Below, piece by piece: positions 25,375 to 33,539 of a DNA stretch of 64,000 nt. The stretch is from an uncultured Olsenella sp. (lineage in GTDB: Bacteria > Actinomycetota > Coriobacteriia > Coriobacteriales > Atopobiaceae): assembly GCA_900540955.1 (NCBI GenBank), contig UQIF01000001.1, forward strand, positions 62,001 through 126,000, in the 5' to 3' direction. The translations under genes and the position numbers were made by a program. Below the pieces are notes generated by a model that had not been told where the DNA came from, searched no databases, and saw only the letters and a program-made list of their open reading frames with translations. Within the stretch, counting starts at the first letter, position 1, and every line of letters starts with the position of its first letter.

Positions 25375-26880
25375 ATGAAGCAGCTTGAGACAGACGTCGT
25401 CGTCGTGGCCGCCGGCCTCTCCGGCCTGGCCGCGTCCGTGGCCGCCGCGGAGGCGGGCGCGCGCGTCATCACCCTCGAGAAGGCCCCCATCACCGGCGGC
25501 GCCGCGAACATGGGCATGGGCCCGGCCGCGGCCGGTTCGCCCCTTCAGAAGGGCTCGATGATTGAGGTCACCCCCGGCGAGCTCTTCCGTCGCCACATGT
25601 TCTACACCCACTACCAGGTCGATGCCCGCCTCGTGCGTGACTACTACTTCAAGTCCGGCGACACCATCGCCTGGCTTCAGGACATGGGCGTCGTCTTCAA
25701 CTCCGTGCGCCCGGCGTTCCGCGCCCGCGAGCGCACCCGCGCCTACGCCGACGGCGAGTACACCTGGCACGTCGTCCAGCCCGAGGACGGCTCAGAGCCC
25801 GGCCCGCGCGCCGCGACCACGATGACCAAGCGCATGACTGAGCGAGCCCAGGACCTCGGCGTCGAGTTCATGCTCGAGTGCCCCGCCACCGGTCTGATCA
25901 AGGGCGAGGACGGCGCCGTCTGCGGCGTCACCGCGCGCGACAAGGACGGCGAGGAGTACGAGATCTCCTGCAAGTCCGTGATCGTCGCCACCGGCGGCTT
26001 CGGCCACAACGCCAAGCTCATCCAGGAGAAGCTCGGCTTCGAGTGGGGCCGCGACCTCTTCTCGTTCGCCATCCCCGGCATGGACGGCGACGGCATCAAC
26101 ATGTGCCACGAGGTCGGCGGCGGCCACACGCCCGTGACCATGGAGCTCATGTACCAGATCCCCGACAACATGAACCACTTCTACGTCGAGGGCGCTTTCC
26201 GCCAGCCCTGCTACTGGTGCAACCGCCTCGGCGAGCGCTTCATGCCCGAGGACGAGATCTACAACACCACCTTCGTCGGCAACGCCATCAACCACCTGCC
26301 CGGCAAGGTCGCCTACGCCATCTTCGACTCCCGCATGCTCAAGCACTGGAAGAAGGACGGCCCGGACATCGTCTCCCACGTGCACCCGCACGACCTCTAC
26401 GAGGGCTTCGACGAGCAGTGGGAGCGCGACCTCGCGGCCGGCTACCCCGCCATCTGCCAGGCGGACACCCTGGAGGAGCTCGCCGAGAAGGCCGGCATCG
26501 ACGTCGAGGGGCTTCTTGCCAACGTCGACGAGTACAACGAGATGTGCGACAACGGCTGGGACGACATCTTCGAGAAGGAGCGCGAGTTCATGCGCCCGCT
26601 CGAGAAGGGCCCCTTCTACTGCTGCAAGCAGTACTGCGGCGCCTACGGCACCCTGGGCGGCGTGCTCATCAACCACAAGATGGAGGTCATGACCGACGAC
26701 TACGAGGTCATCCCCGGCCTCTACTGCGTCGGCACCGACGCCTGCACGATCTACGGCGACTCCTACAACTATTGCATCCCGGGCAACACCATGGGCTTCT
26801 GCCTGAACTCGGGCCGCATCGCCGGCGAGAACGCCGCCTCCGCCCTCTTTGAGGACGCCGGCGACGAGGAGTGGTCGTAA
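25375..26880 (+). CDS. FAD-dependent fumarate reductase-like flavoprotein
   Basis: A 501-residue soluble flavoprotein of the fumarate reductase/3-ketosteroid dehydrogenase superfamily. The FAD site begins VVVVAAGLSGLAAS, where the first Gly of GxGxxG is Ala12. VIVATGGFGHN, GMDGDGINM and the C-terminal GLYCVGTDACTIYGDSYNY...GNTMGFCLNSGRIAGENAA are the other FAD/active-site blocks. No signal peptide or heme motif, so it is cytoplasmic and takes electrons from another protein. The following NuoG/GltD and NuoF-like genes are the obvious donors. The substrate is likely an enoate or enone, unproven. Confidence 0.82.
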   Translation: MKQLETDVVVVAAGLSGLAASVAAAEAGARVITLEKAPITGGAANMGMGPAAAGSPLQKGSMIEVTPGELFRRHMFYTHYQVDARLVRDYYFKSGDTIAWLQDMGVVFNSVRPAFRARERTRAYADGEYTWHVVQPEDGSEPGPRAATTMTKRMTERAQDLGVEFMLECPATGLIKGEDGAVCGVTARDKDGEEYEISCKSVIVATGGFGHNAKLIQEKLGFEWGRDLFSFAIPGMDGDGINMCHEVGGGHTPVTMELMYQIPDNMNHFYVEGAFRQPCYWCNRLGERFMPEDEIYNTTFVGNAINHLPGKVAYAIFDSRMLKHWKKDGPDIVSHVHPHDLYEGFDEQWERDLAAGYPAICQADTLEELAEKAGIDVEGLLANVDEYNEMCDNGWDDIFEKEREFMRPLEKGPFYCCKQYCGAYGTLGGVLINHKMEVMTDDYEVIPGLYCVGTDACTIYGDSYNYCIPGNTMGFCLNSGRIAGENAASALFEDAGDEEWS

Positions 26881-26932
26881 GGCCCTGAACGCGTGAGGCC
26901 CCCTCGCCGGGGCCTCGCACCCGCCCGCTCAA

Positions 26933-26969
26933 GAGGCGCCCGGTCCTGGGGAGTTCCGGGCGCCTCTTT
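26933..26969 (+). terminator. Terminator after the flavoprotein gene
   Basis: Eleven-base perfect stem GAGGCGCCCGG (26933-26943) with 26956-26966, then TTTGGG. A smaller GAGGCCCC hairpin lies at about 26894-26916. The next start is 34 bases further with no clear promoter, so some readthrough is likely. Confidence 0.75.
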
Positions 26970-27000
26970 GGGACTCATTCGACGTTTCGAGGGGAAACGC

Positions 27001-29133
27001 ATGAAGCTGACAATCAACGGGATCGAGGTCGAGGCCGCCGAGGGCTCCAACGTCCTCGAGGCGGCGCTCGACGCCGGTATCTACATCCCGCACCTGTGCA
27101 AGCACCCCGACCTCGAGGCCGTGGGCGGCTGCCGCCTGTGCATGGTCGAGGTCGAGGGGATCGACGGCCCCGTGTGCGCCTGCAAGACCACGGCGCGCGA
27201 GGGCATGGTCGTCAACACGACGGGGGAGGAGGCCGACCGCGTGCGCAGGCTCGCCATGGAGCTCATCTTGGCCACGCACCCCGCCGACTGCACCGGCTGC
27301 CCCAAGTACGGAAAGTGCGAGCTGCAGTCCATGTACCAGTACATGGGCGTGTCTCCGTCGCGCTGGCGCGTGAAGAGCCGTCCGGTGCCTACCGACGACT
27401 CGAACCCGCTCATCACCCACATGTTCACGCGCTGCATCCGCTGCGGCCGCTGCGTGCGCGCCTGCCGCGAGCTTCGCGGCGCGGGCGTCCTCGACTATCA
27501 GCGCACCGAGGAGGGCATCCGCATAGGCACCGACGGAAACGTGAGCCTGCAGCAGGCGGGCTGCCGCTTCTGCGGCGCGTGCATCGAGGTGTGCCCTACG
27601 GGCTCCATCGTGGACACGCTGAACATGTTCGACGAGCGCAAATCCTACGCCGACAACGTCGTGCCGTGCCGCGAGGGCTGCCCCGCCCACGTCGACATCC
27701 CGCGCTACCTGCGTCTCATTCGCAAGGGCGAGTTCACCCGCGCCGCCGCCGTGGTCCGCGAGAAGGTCCCGTTCCCCGAGAGCCTGGGCGACATCTGCGT
27801 TCACAACTGCCAGGGTGCCTGCAAGCGCAACCAGCTCAACGGCACGCCGCTGTCGGTCTGCCGCCTCAAGCGCGCCGCCGCCGTCCGAGACACGGGCGAG
27901 TGGAAGGCCAACGTGCGCCACGAGCCCCTGACCGGCAAGAAGGTCGTCGTCGTCGGCGCCGGCCCCGCGGGCCTCACGGCCGCGCTCTACTGCGCCGAGA
28001 AGGGCCACAAGGTCGTGGTCTTCGAGGCCAACGAGAAGGTCGGCGGCCAGATGCGCTACGGCATACCCGCCTACCGCCTGCCCGACGCCACTGTGGACGC
28101 CGAGGTCGCTACGATCCTGGAGATCGCCCAGGGCGACGACGCCGAGCCCCGCATCGAGCTGCGCTGCGGCGAGCGCGTGGCCGACCCGCGCGCCCTCCTG
28201 GGGGAGGGCTTCGACGCCGTGCTCGTGAGCGTGGGCACCCACGACGGGACCGTGCTTCCCATGCCCGGCCACGACCTCGACGGGGTCCTGCGCAATACCG
28301 ACTTCCTCAAGGCCGCCCGCCAAGGCACGGCTCCCGACCTCACCGGCCTGCGCGTCATGGTCCTCGGCGGCGGCAACGTCGCGTACGATTGCGCGCGCAC
28401 GGCGGTTCGCCTGGGCGCGGAGTCGGTGGACATCGCCTGCCTCGAGGCCGAGGCGGCAATGACCTCCACGCCCGAGGAGCGCGCCGAGGCGGCGGAGGAG
28501 GGGGTCGTTTTGCACGACGCCTACGCCTTCACGAGCATCAACGAGGCCGGTGAGGGCTCGGGCAAGGTCGGCTCCATGACCATCCACAAGATCGAGCGCT
28601 TCTACTTCGACGAGAACCACCGTGCCGTGACCGAGCTGCTCGACGGCGGCCAGAAGACCATCGACGTCGACCGCGTGATCTTCGCCGTGGGCCAAAAGCC
28701 TGAGGGGACCTCCGCCATGGGCCTTGAACTCACGCACGGGCCCTACATTGTCGCGGACGCCGCGGGCGCGACGAGCGCCGAGGGCGTGTGGGCCGCGGGC
28801 GACTGCGTCACGGGCACCAAGTCCGTGATCGCCGCCATCGCCGCTGGCCGTGCGTGTGCGAGCGCCATCGACCGGGCCCTGGGCGGCGACGGCGACATCG
28901 ACGGCGAGCTCACGGAGCACGAGGCGCCCGAGCAGCGGATCGGCCGCGCGCCCGAGGGATTCTACGGCGGCCCGGTGCTGCCCAGGTTCGTGCCGGCGGG
29001 CGAGCGTCGCCGCGGCTTCGAGCCCTTCGAGTGCCCCTACAGCGAGGATGAGGCAAAATGCGAGGCGGGCCGCTGCCTACAGTGCGACCTTCGCCTCACC
29101 CTCAAGACCCCGCGCCTGTGGAACGAGTACTAG
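27001..29133 (+). CDS. NuoG-like/GltD-like fused electron transfer flavoprotein
   Basis: A 710-residue multidomain oxidoreductase. Residues 1-78: [2Fe-2S] ferredoxin domain (C33, C44, C47, C59). Residues 80-120: NuoG-type His-Cys3 cluster (H93, C97, C100, C106). Residues 140-205: two [4Fe-4S] clusters (C145/148/151/155 and C188/191/194/198). Residues 215-310: GltD N-terminal Cys region. The rest: FAD (VVVVGAGPAGLTAA) and NAD(P)H (VMVLGGGNVAYDCA) domains as in the glutamate synthase small subunit. It moves electrons between NAD(P)H and ferredoxin-type carriers. GAGGGG precedes the ATG at 27001. It is co-transcribed with the NuoF-like gene 16 bases later. Confidence 0.87.
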   Translation: MKLTINGIEVEAAEGSNVLEAALDAGIYIPHLCKHPDLEAVGGCRLCMVEVEGIDGPVCACKTTAREGMVVNTTGEEADRVRRLAMELILATHPADCTGCPKYGKCELQSMYQYMGVSPSRWRVKSRPVPTDDSNPLITHMFTRCIRCGRCVRACRELRGAGVLDYQRTEEGIRIGTDGNVSLQQAGCRFCGACIEVCPTGSIVDTLNMFDERKSYADNVVPCREGCPAHVDIPRYLRLIRKGEFTRAAAVVREKVPFPESLGDICVHNCQGACKRNQLNGTPLSVCRLKRAAAVRDTGEWKANVRHEPLTGKKVVVVGAGPAGLTAALYCAEKGHKVVVFEANEKVGGQMRYGIPAYRLPDATVDAEVATILEIAQGDDAEPRIELRCGERVADPRALLGEGFDAVLVSVGTHDGTVLPMPGHDLDGVLRNTDFLKAARQGTAPDLTGLRVMVLGGGNVAYDCARTAVRLGAESVDIACLEAEAAMTSTPEERAEAAEEGVVLHDAYAFTSINEAGEGSGKVGSMTIHKIERFYFDENHRAVTELLDGGQKTIDVDRVIFAVGQKPEGTSAMGLELTHGPYIVADAAGATSAEGVWAAGDCVTGTKSVIAAIAAGRACASAIDRALGGDGDIDGELTEHEAPEQRIGRAPEGFYGGPVLPRFVPAGERRRGFEPFECPYSEDEAKCEAGRCLQCDLRLTLKTPRLWNEY

Positions 29134-29149
29134 GAAAGGAGCTGGAACC

Positions 29150-30235
29150 ATGACCATCGTCAACTTCATGCCTGCGCACAAGCAGGCCCCCGTCGCGCTC
29201 TGGCTCCTCAGGAATGACGTGGAGGCGGCTGCCCGCGCCGTGCTCGCCTCGGGAGCCGAGGCTGCGCTCGTCCCGGCGGGCGAGCCTTGCGCCCCCGCGC
29301 TCGCCGAAGCCCTGGGCGACGCCGTCCGCGTCGTCGAGTGCTCCCCTGACCTCGGCTTCGTTTATGCGAACGGCTCCGCCGCGGCCAAGGTCCTCAAGGG
29401 CGAGAAGCCCATTCCGTCCTGCGCCGAGGGGGAGTGCGAGGACCGAAGCATGTCGGCCGCCGAGCTCCTGAGCCCCGAAGGCAAGCGCTGGGTGTGGGCC
29501 GAAGGCGCCGCCGCGCCCGTCCTTCTCGACAAATCGACGACCGTAGGCGCCGTCGTGGCAGCCGCGGGCGTCGGCGAGAACGACGCGAAGGCCGTTTACG
29601 TGGGCTATCCCGACGGCGTGCTGTATAAGACGGACGTCGCCGACGCGGCTTTGGACCTCGCGAGCGACTATGTCCGCGTCTACACACAGAAGAACTGCAT
29701 GGCCAACGCCCTGTCCGAGATCTGCGCCCAGTACCGGCACGAGACCTGCGGGCGCTGCGTCTTCGGCCACGAGGGCAGCCATCAGGTCGCGACCATCGTC
29801 GCGGACATCTGCCGCAAGAAGGGCAAGCCGACAGACATCGCCCTTCTCCGCGACCTCGCGCCCGTCATGCAGACGCAGAGCCTGTGCGAGCAGGGGCGCG
29901 TTCTTGCCCGCACCGTGCTCTCGTTCCTCGACCTGTTTGAGGAGGAGATCGCCCAGCACACGACCAAGAAGGTCTGCTCTGCGGGGGAGTGCAAGGCGTA
30001 TCTTACCGTCCACATCCTCGCGAGCAAGTGCCAGGCGTGCAACAAGTGCGTGGACTCCGACGTCTGCGAGGAGGACGCCATCCTCGGGCGGCCGCGCTTC
30101 ATCCACGTGATCGACCAGAAGGCCTGCACGCAGTGCGGCGCCTGCCTGGACGTCTGCGAGCACGGCGCCATCGTGACCGCCGGCGCCGTCAAGCCCAAGT
30201 GCCCGCCCAAGCCCATCCCCTTCAAACGTAAGTAA
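29150..30235 (+). CDS. NuoF-like C-terminal fragment protein with two [4Fe-4S] clusters
   Basis: A 361-residue protein. After a weakly conserved N-terminal part come an SLBB-like segment (about 125-180), the NuoF cluster region C200-G-R-C203-V-F-G206 with a later C246, and a 2x[4Fe-4S] ferredoxin domain (C294/297/300/306 and C326/329/332/336). The FMN/NADH-binding domain of NuoF is missing. The third cysteine of the NuoF CxxCxxC motif is Gly206, so that cluster may be lost or have an altered ligand. GGAAAGGAG precedes the ATG. It probably partners the preceding NuoG/GltD-like protein. Confidence 0.78.
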   Translation: MTIVNFMPAHKQAPVALWLLRNDVEAAARAVLASGAEAALVPAGEPCAPALAEALGDAVRVVECSPDLGFVYANGSAAAKVLKGEKPIPSCAEGECEDRSMSAAELLSPEGKRWVWAEGAAAPVLLDKSTTVGAVVAAAGVGENDAKAVYVGYPDGVLYKTDVADAALDLASDYVRVYTQKNCMANALSEICAQYRHETCGRCVFGHEGSHQVATIVADICRKKGKPTDIALLRDLAPVMQTQSLCEQGRVLARTVLSFLDLFEEEIAQHTTKKVCSAGECKAYLTVHILASKCQACNKCVDSDVCEEDAILGRPRFIHVIDQKACTQCGACLDVCEHGAIVTAGAVKPKCPPKPIPFKRK

Positions 30236-30465
30236 CCCGCGTTATCAGCCTGTCTGATTTGGCAGCGTTTTTTACTTGTCTGGATCGGTAGCGCCCGCTC
30301 GCCTCGGCTTATGCTGAGACGAGCGGGCGCTCCCGTTAATGAGCCATCTGCCGTCTAAGCCTGATATGGCAACCGCTCATTGAGACAGCGCGGCCATCTG
30401 GGATTGTTTAAGTAAATTGGATATGCGGGAAATCACGCGGGTGGTTCTTTGCCTTTGGAGGAGCA
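30236..30465. other. Intergenic region with perfect hairpin
   Basis: A T-run (GTTTTTTACTT at about 30268) and a 12-base perfect stem AGCGCCCGCTCG (30290-30301) with 30320-30331 end the preceding operon. GC content falls from here into the LuxR island. No RNA gene seen. Confidence 0.6.
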
Positions 30466-32454
30466 ATGTCTTGGATCCTTTGGACAGCGCTGCTTGCTGC
30501 GACGCCGTATGGGCCCTTTATCGTGGGAGATCCCGTTGCCCCGGGACTTTGCGGGGCTATTGTTCACGCGACTGTTTTGGCGCTGTTAATCGCATGGTAC
30601 TGGCTGGGAGATTGGCTTGAGCCGCGAATCCTGCACGTATTTCCCAAGGCATTCGACTGGTTCTTTCTGGCAGCACGAACCATGACCCTCATGCTCGTTC
30701 CGCTTGGCCTCGTCGCCGTTATAAACGCAACGGTTGAATCGGTCGATCTCCCTTGGGGTCTGGTCGAGCTCATCGATAACCTTGAGGTTTTCTGCCGCAT
30801 AATCGGTACGTTCGGTTGGTGCCTGTATCTCGATAAAGAAGTGGCCGCGCAGGGAAGGCCTCCGCGTTTTGCGGCGTCGCGATCATATTTCTTGGGCTGC
30901 GCCTGGCCTTCGGCGGTTTTATTGATAGCTCTTTCGCTGTGTGCCGCAAGCTTGACGCGCACTTTGTTGCTGTCCATTTTTGTGGCCGTTGCAGTCGTGC
31001 TATGGGGGCGGCACAGCTTCAGAGCCGGCGCGCTTCCGGAAAACACGGCCATGTACTTTGTCGCAGGGCACTTGACGTCCTCTATATTCCTTGAATTCTT
31101 GATGAGCCTATGGTCGCATATGATATTCGAGATGTACTACCCGCCTACGATAGTGCTCGGCTATTTGGTAGTTGTGCTGCTGAGCGCATCTCTTTTCGAG
31201 GCGACGCTAAAGGGCATGGCAAAATGGCGCGCAAAAAAGACTTCTGCGGCGTCCATCGTCAGCTTGCCGGCAGCAAATGAAGAAGACAAAGTTGCGAATT
31301 TGCTGGGCAAAGCCGCCAGTTCACCCTTAACCCAGAGGGAACTCGACGTTATGTGCAAAACGGCACTGGGCCATTCGGCCGCAACTATAGCGGACAGTTT
31401 GGGAATCGCCGAGGCCACGGTTGCCTCGTACCGTAGGCGCGGCTACGAAAAGCTGGGGCTATCTGGAGCCTCCGAGCTGCGCATGTATGTTCGCAGCATC
31501 AAAGAGATGCCCGCGGCTGCCGAGGAATCTGGTGAGAAGGAAAAACAAGCGAGTAAGCCTTCCGCACTGTCGCTGACGGCCTTCGTCGCATTGATGCTCG
31601 CAGTCATATTTATGGTCTGGCCGGACATCATCTACAACCACAGCAAAGGCGACTATGGGTCTGTTTCGGGAATATGCCGCTTTGGCCTGTTTGTTTTTGT
31701 GATTCTTCTTGTTCTGGCGGGCGTCATATGGGCCGAGGTTTCCTCCGGATCGAGTGAGGGCGACAACTCGGTCGGAAGACTAACGTCACGCGAGGCGGTA
31801 CTGACGCTTGCACACTACCTGCTCTTTTCTGTGGGCTCCTACTTTGCGTGGTCTTCTTCCCTGATATGGACTGGCATCGGATTGAACCTCGATCAATATC
31901 TCTCATACCGTCTAAAGATATTGCTCTTGCTGGTGCTTGTATTTTTTAGGTTGGGTGCCGAGAAGCTTGAAAACGACGGATTTACCGGATACGCCAGACG
32001 ACTCCTTAGTGCGTTGACCCTTGGTGTGCGTAGGCTTTTTGGGATGGGAGCGGAGAATCTCTTGTTCCTCGCTGCGGCCCTGTACATATCGGAATGGTTC
32101 GATTACTACCTTATTGGCACGCTCTCAAATCCCGCTGCCTATGTGTATCCCGCTGCCATAGTGGTTCTAACCGTTTGCCTGTGGCGAAGGCTAAGGTGGC
32201 GCCGCATTAAAGTGACTCCAAAGGGCATCGAGCGGGCGAGGCATTATCTCTTGGGCCGAGGGTTCGGCCAGCTTCAGGCTGACATTCTGATCGATCTTGC
32301 TTGCGGGGAGGACCTTGCGTCTGTTTGCAAGAAGAACGTGGCAACCCCTGCGACGGTCTACTCATACCGAACGAGGGCTTTTGAGAAGCTCGGCCTCAAC
32401 AGCATCGATGAGCTGCGGAAACTACTTAAGGATGAGGCGGGCTTTACAAGCTGA
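30466..32454 (+). CDS. Duplicated membrane-bound LuxR-type regulator
   Basis: A 662-residue protein made of two copies of the same plan: a multi-helix membrane domain (about 1-240) then a LuxR helix-turn-helix (about 286-335, LTQRELDVMCKTALGHSAATIADSLGI region), then a second membrane domain (about 368-575) and a second LuxR-like domain (about 590-655, ATVYSYRTRAFEKLGL). Single-unit proteins of this kind are common in Eggerthellaceae; two in one chain are unusual. It may act as an intramolecular dimer. GGAG precedes the ATG. It lies just upstream of the secreted protein/ABC genes and is their likely regulator. Confidence 0.82.
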   Translation: MSWILWTALLAATPYGPFIVGDPVAPGLCGAIVHATVLALLIAWYWLGDWLEPRILHVFPKAFDWFFLAARTMTLMLVPLGLVAVINATVESVDLPWGLVELIDNLEVFCRIIGTFGWCLYLDKEVAAQGRPPRFAASRSYFLGCAWPSAVLLIALSLCAASLTRTLLLSIFVAVAVVLWGRHSFRAGALPENTAMYFVAGHLTSSIFLEFLMSLWSHMIFEMYYPPTIVLGYLVVVLLSASLFEATLKGMAKWRAKKTSAASIVSLPAANEEDKVANLLGKAASSPLTQRELDVMCKTALGHSAATIADSLGIAEATVASYRRRGYEKLGLSGASELRMYVRSIKEMPAAAEESGEKEKQASKPSALSLTAFVALMLAVIFMVWPDIIYNHSKGDYGSVSGICRFGLFVFVILLVLAGVIWAEVSSGSSEGDNSVGRLTSREAVLTLAHYLLFSVGSYFAWSSSLIWTGIGLNLDQYLSYRLKILLLLVLVFFRLGAEKLENDGFTGYARRLLSALTLGVRRLFGMGAENLLFLAAALYISEWFDYYLIGTLSNPAAYVYPAAIVVLTVCLWRRLRWRRIKVTPKGIERARHYLLGRGFGQLQADILIDLACGEDLASVCKKNVATPATVYSYRTRAFEKLGLNSIDELRKLLKDEAGFTS

Positions 32455-32468
32455 TCCATCAATTGCAT

Positions 32469-32491
32469 AACGTTGGGTGACAGACAACGTA
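32469..32491. promoter_or_regulatory. Candidate operator, ACGTTG-N9-CAACGT
   Basis: Inverted hexamers at 32470-32475 and 32485-32490 between the regulator stop and the first secreted protein gene. The same hexamers with a 4-base spacer occur at 12122-12137. Confidence 0.4.
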
Positions 32492-32549
32492 ACCTTCATT
32501 TGCCAAAATCGGTGTTGTTACTCGGCGGTGAATTAGGTGGGAGTGTGAT

Positions 32550-33020
32550 GTGCTGATGGCCTCATGTGCTGACGCTCGTAGTGGGATGTTGATGCCGGGT
32601 CTGTTTATTGCTTTTTTATTTTTATTGACATCTATATTTCCAATTAAGGCATGGGCAACGGAGGGCGAATACGAGGTTTCGGTAACATACGACGATTCAA
32701 ACTCTGGAGTAGCATCCCGCTCTTGGTTTGGCGAGCCCCTGACTTTGAACTCATATAAAAGATTCGGGAGCTATTCATTTGATGGCTCGAATGTCGGTCT
32801 AGAACTTACAGCTAGTTGCGCAAAGAACGGCTTCTTTACGGTGACTCTCCTAAGAGTTTCGGGTTCATCAGCCATTCGGATAGGGTCTGCTTCCCTTAAG
32901 AGCAATGGGTTCACGAAAGCAACATGGAGCAATGTCGGATCTGGTCAGTACATGTTTGAATTTCGCAGCAATTTGGGCTCTTTGATTACGGCGCCAACCA
33001 TCGCAATGTACAGCTGGTGA
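32550..33020 (+). CDS. Small secreted beta-rich protein 1
   Basis: A 156-residue protein with an N-terminal signal peptide (hydrophobic GLFIAFLFLLTSIFPI, likely cleaved after AWA at about 37). The mature part, about 120 residues, is rich in Ser, Gly and Tyr and reads as alternating beta strands (YEVSVTYDD, GFFTVTLLRV, GQYMFEFRS). GTG at 32550 is used because GGTGGGAG lies 5 bases upstream; ATG at 32556 or 32586 are alternatives. Low-GC codon use unlike the flanks suggests transfer. No family recognised. Bacteriocin, adhesin or toxin-like roles are all possible. Confidence 0.68.
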   Translation: MLMASCADARSGMLMPGLFIAFLFLLTSIFPIKAWATEGEYEVSVTYDDSNSGVASRSWFGEPLTLNSYKRFGSYSFDGSNVGLELTASCAKNGFFTVTLLRVSGSSAIRIGSASLKSNGFTKATWSNVGSGQYMFEFRSNLGSLITAPTIAMYSW

Positions 33021-33036
33021 AAGGAGGTACTTATCA

Positions 33037-33072
33037 TTGTATTTAGCGAAAGGTTGGCGAGTCTGCAAATGA
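33037..33072 (+). CDS. Possible 11-residue micro-ORF
   Basis: A near-perfect ribosome site AAGGAGG (33021-33027) has no ATG or GTG behind it. A TTG at the ideal 9-base spacing (33037) opens a frame encoding MYLAKGWRVCK and then a stop. It could be a short peptide, a leader, or the remnant of a decayed start. Confidence 0.3.
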   Translation: MYLAKGWRVCK

Positions 33073-33097
33073 GTAAGGGATGGAAAGGAGAGTACCG

Positions 33098-33490
33098 ATG
33101 AAGTTTGAGAAGACCAAGAAGAAGATGGCAACTTTGGGCCTGTTGGCGGCGCTGACATTCGGCTTTGCAGCACCTGCCTTTGCAGCGTCTTTTACCAACG
33201 TTACGCTTGGGCCCTGGTGGGAGGACGTCTCCATCGTGAGCGGAACCAAATACAGCGGCTCGGGCACAGCCCTGATCTCTGTTAGTTCCAGCTCAAAGAA
33301 CGGTGGCAATTTCTGGATTACAAAGGACGGCAACCAGTGCTCTTATTCCGTTGACGTCCATGTGAACCAGAGCAAGGGTTCTTCTTATTACAACAGCGGC
33401 ACTTCGGGCACGGTTGTTCTTCATGGCCATCAGTACGGCTACGGTTCTGGGACAGATTATGTAACCGGTAGTGTGAACTTTAACAATTAA
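33098..33490 (+). CDS. Small secreted beta-rich protein 2
   Basis: A 130-residue protein with a clear signal peptide (basic MKFEKTKKK, hydrophobic core, cleavage after AFA at about 29). The mature part, about 100 residues, is Ser/Gly/Tyr-rich with one Cys and aromatic patches (GPWWEDVSIV, GGNFWITKDG, HGHQYGYGSG). AAAGGAG precedes the ATG at 33098. It is followed by a perfect hairpin and then ABC transporter genes. Size and neighbours resemble secreted bacteriocin loci such as lactococcin 972-like ones, but the sequence lacks that family's recognisable motifs, so no function is assigned. Confidence 0.72.
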   Translation: MKFEKTKKKMATLGLLAALTFGFAAPAFAASFTNVTLGPWWEDVSIVSGTKYSGSGTALISVSSSSKNGGNFWITKDGNQCSYSVDVHVNQSKGSSYYNSGTSGTVVLHGHQYGYGSGTDYVTGSVNFNN

Positions 33491-33497
33491 CCGAATG

Positions 33498-33521
33498 GCG
33501 GCCGGGGTGCCTCCCGGCCGC
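33498..33521 (+). terminator. Hairpin after secreted protein 2
   Basis: Nine-base perfect stem GCGGCCGGG (33498-33506) with 33513-33521, no T-run. It probably stabilises or partly ends the transcript so that the secreted protein outnumbers the transporter. Confidence 0.55.
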
Positions 33522-33539
33522 ATATCCAGGGGAGGTCGT

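Noticed and set aside
26929..28920. Long minus-strand open frame opposite the NuoG/GltD-like gene
   Set aside because: Antisense shadow; the plus-strand frame has all the cluster cysteines.
33098..33490. Lactococcin 972 bacteriocin
   Set aside because: Size, signal peptide and ABC neighbours fit, but the mature sequence lacks the family's recognisable conserved positions, so only a general secreted-protein call is made.
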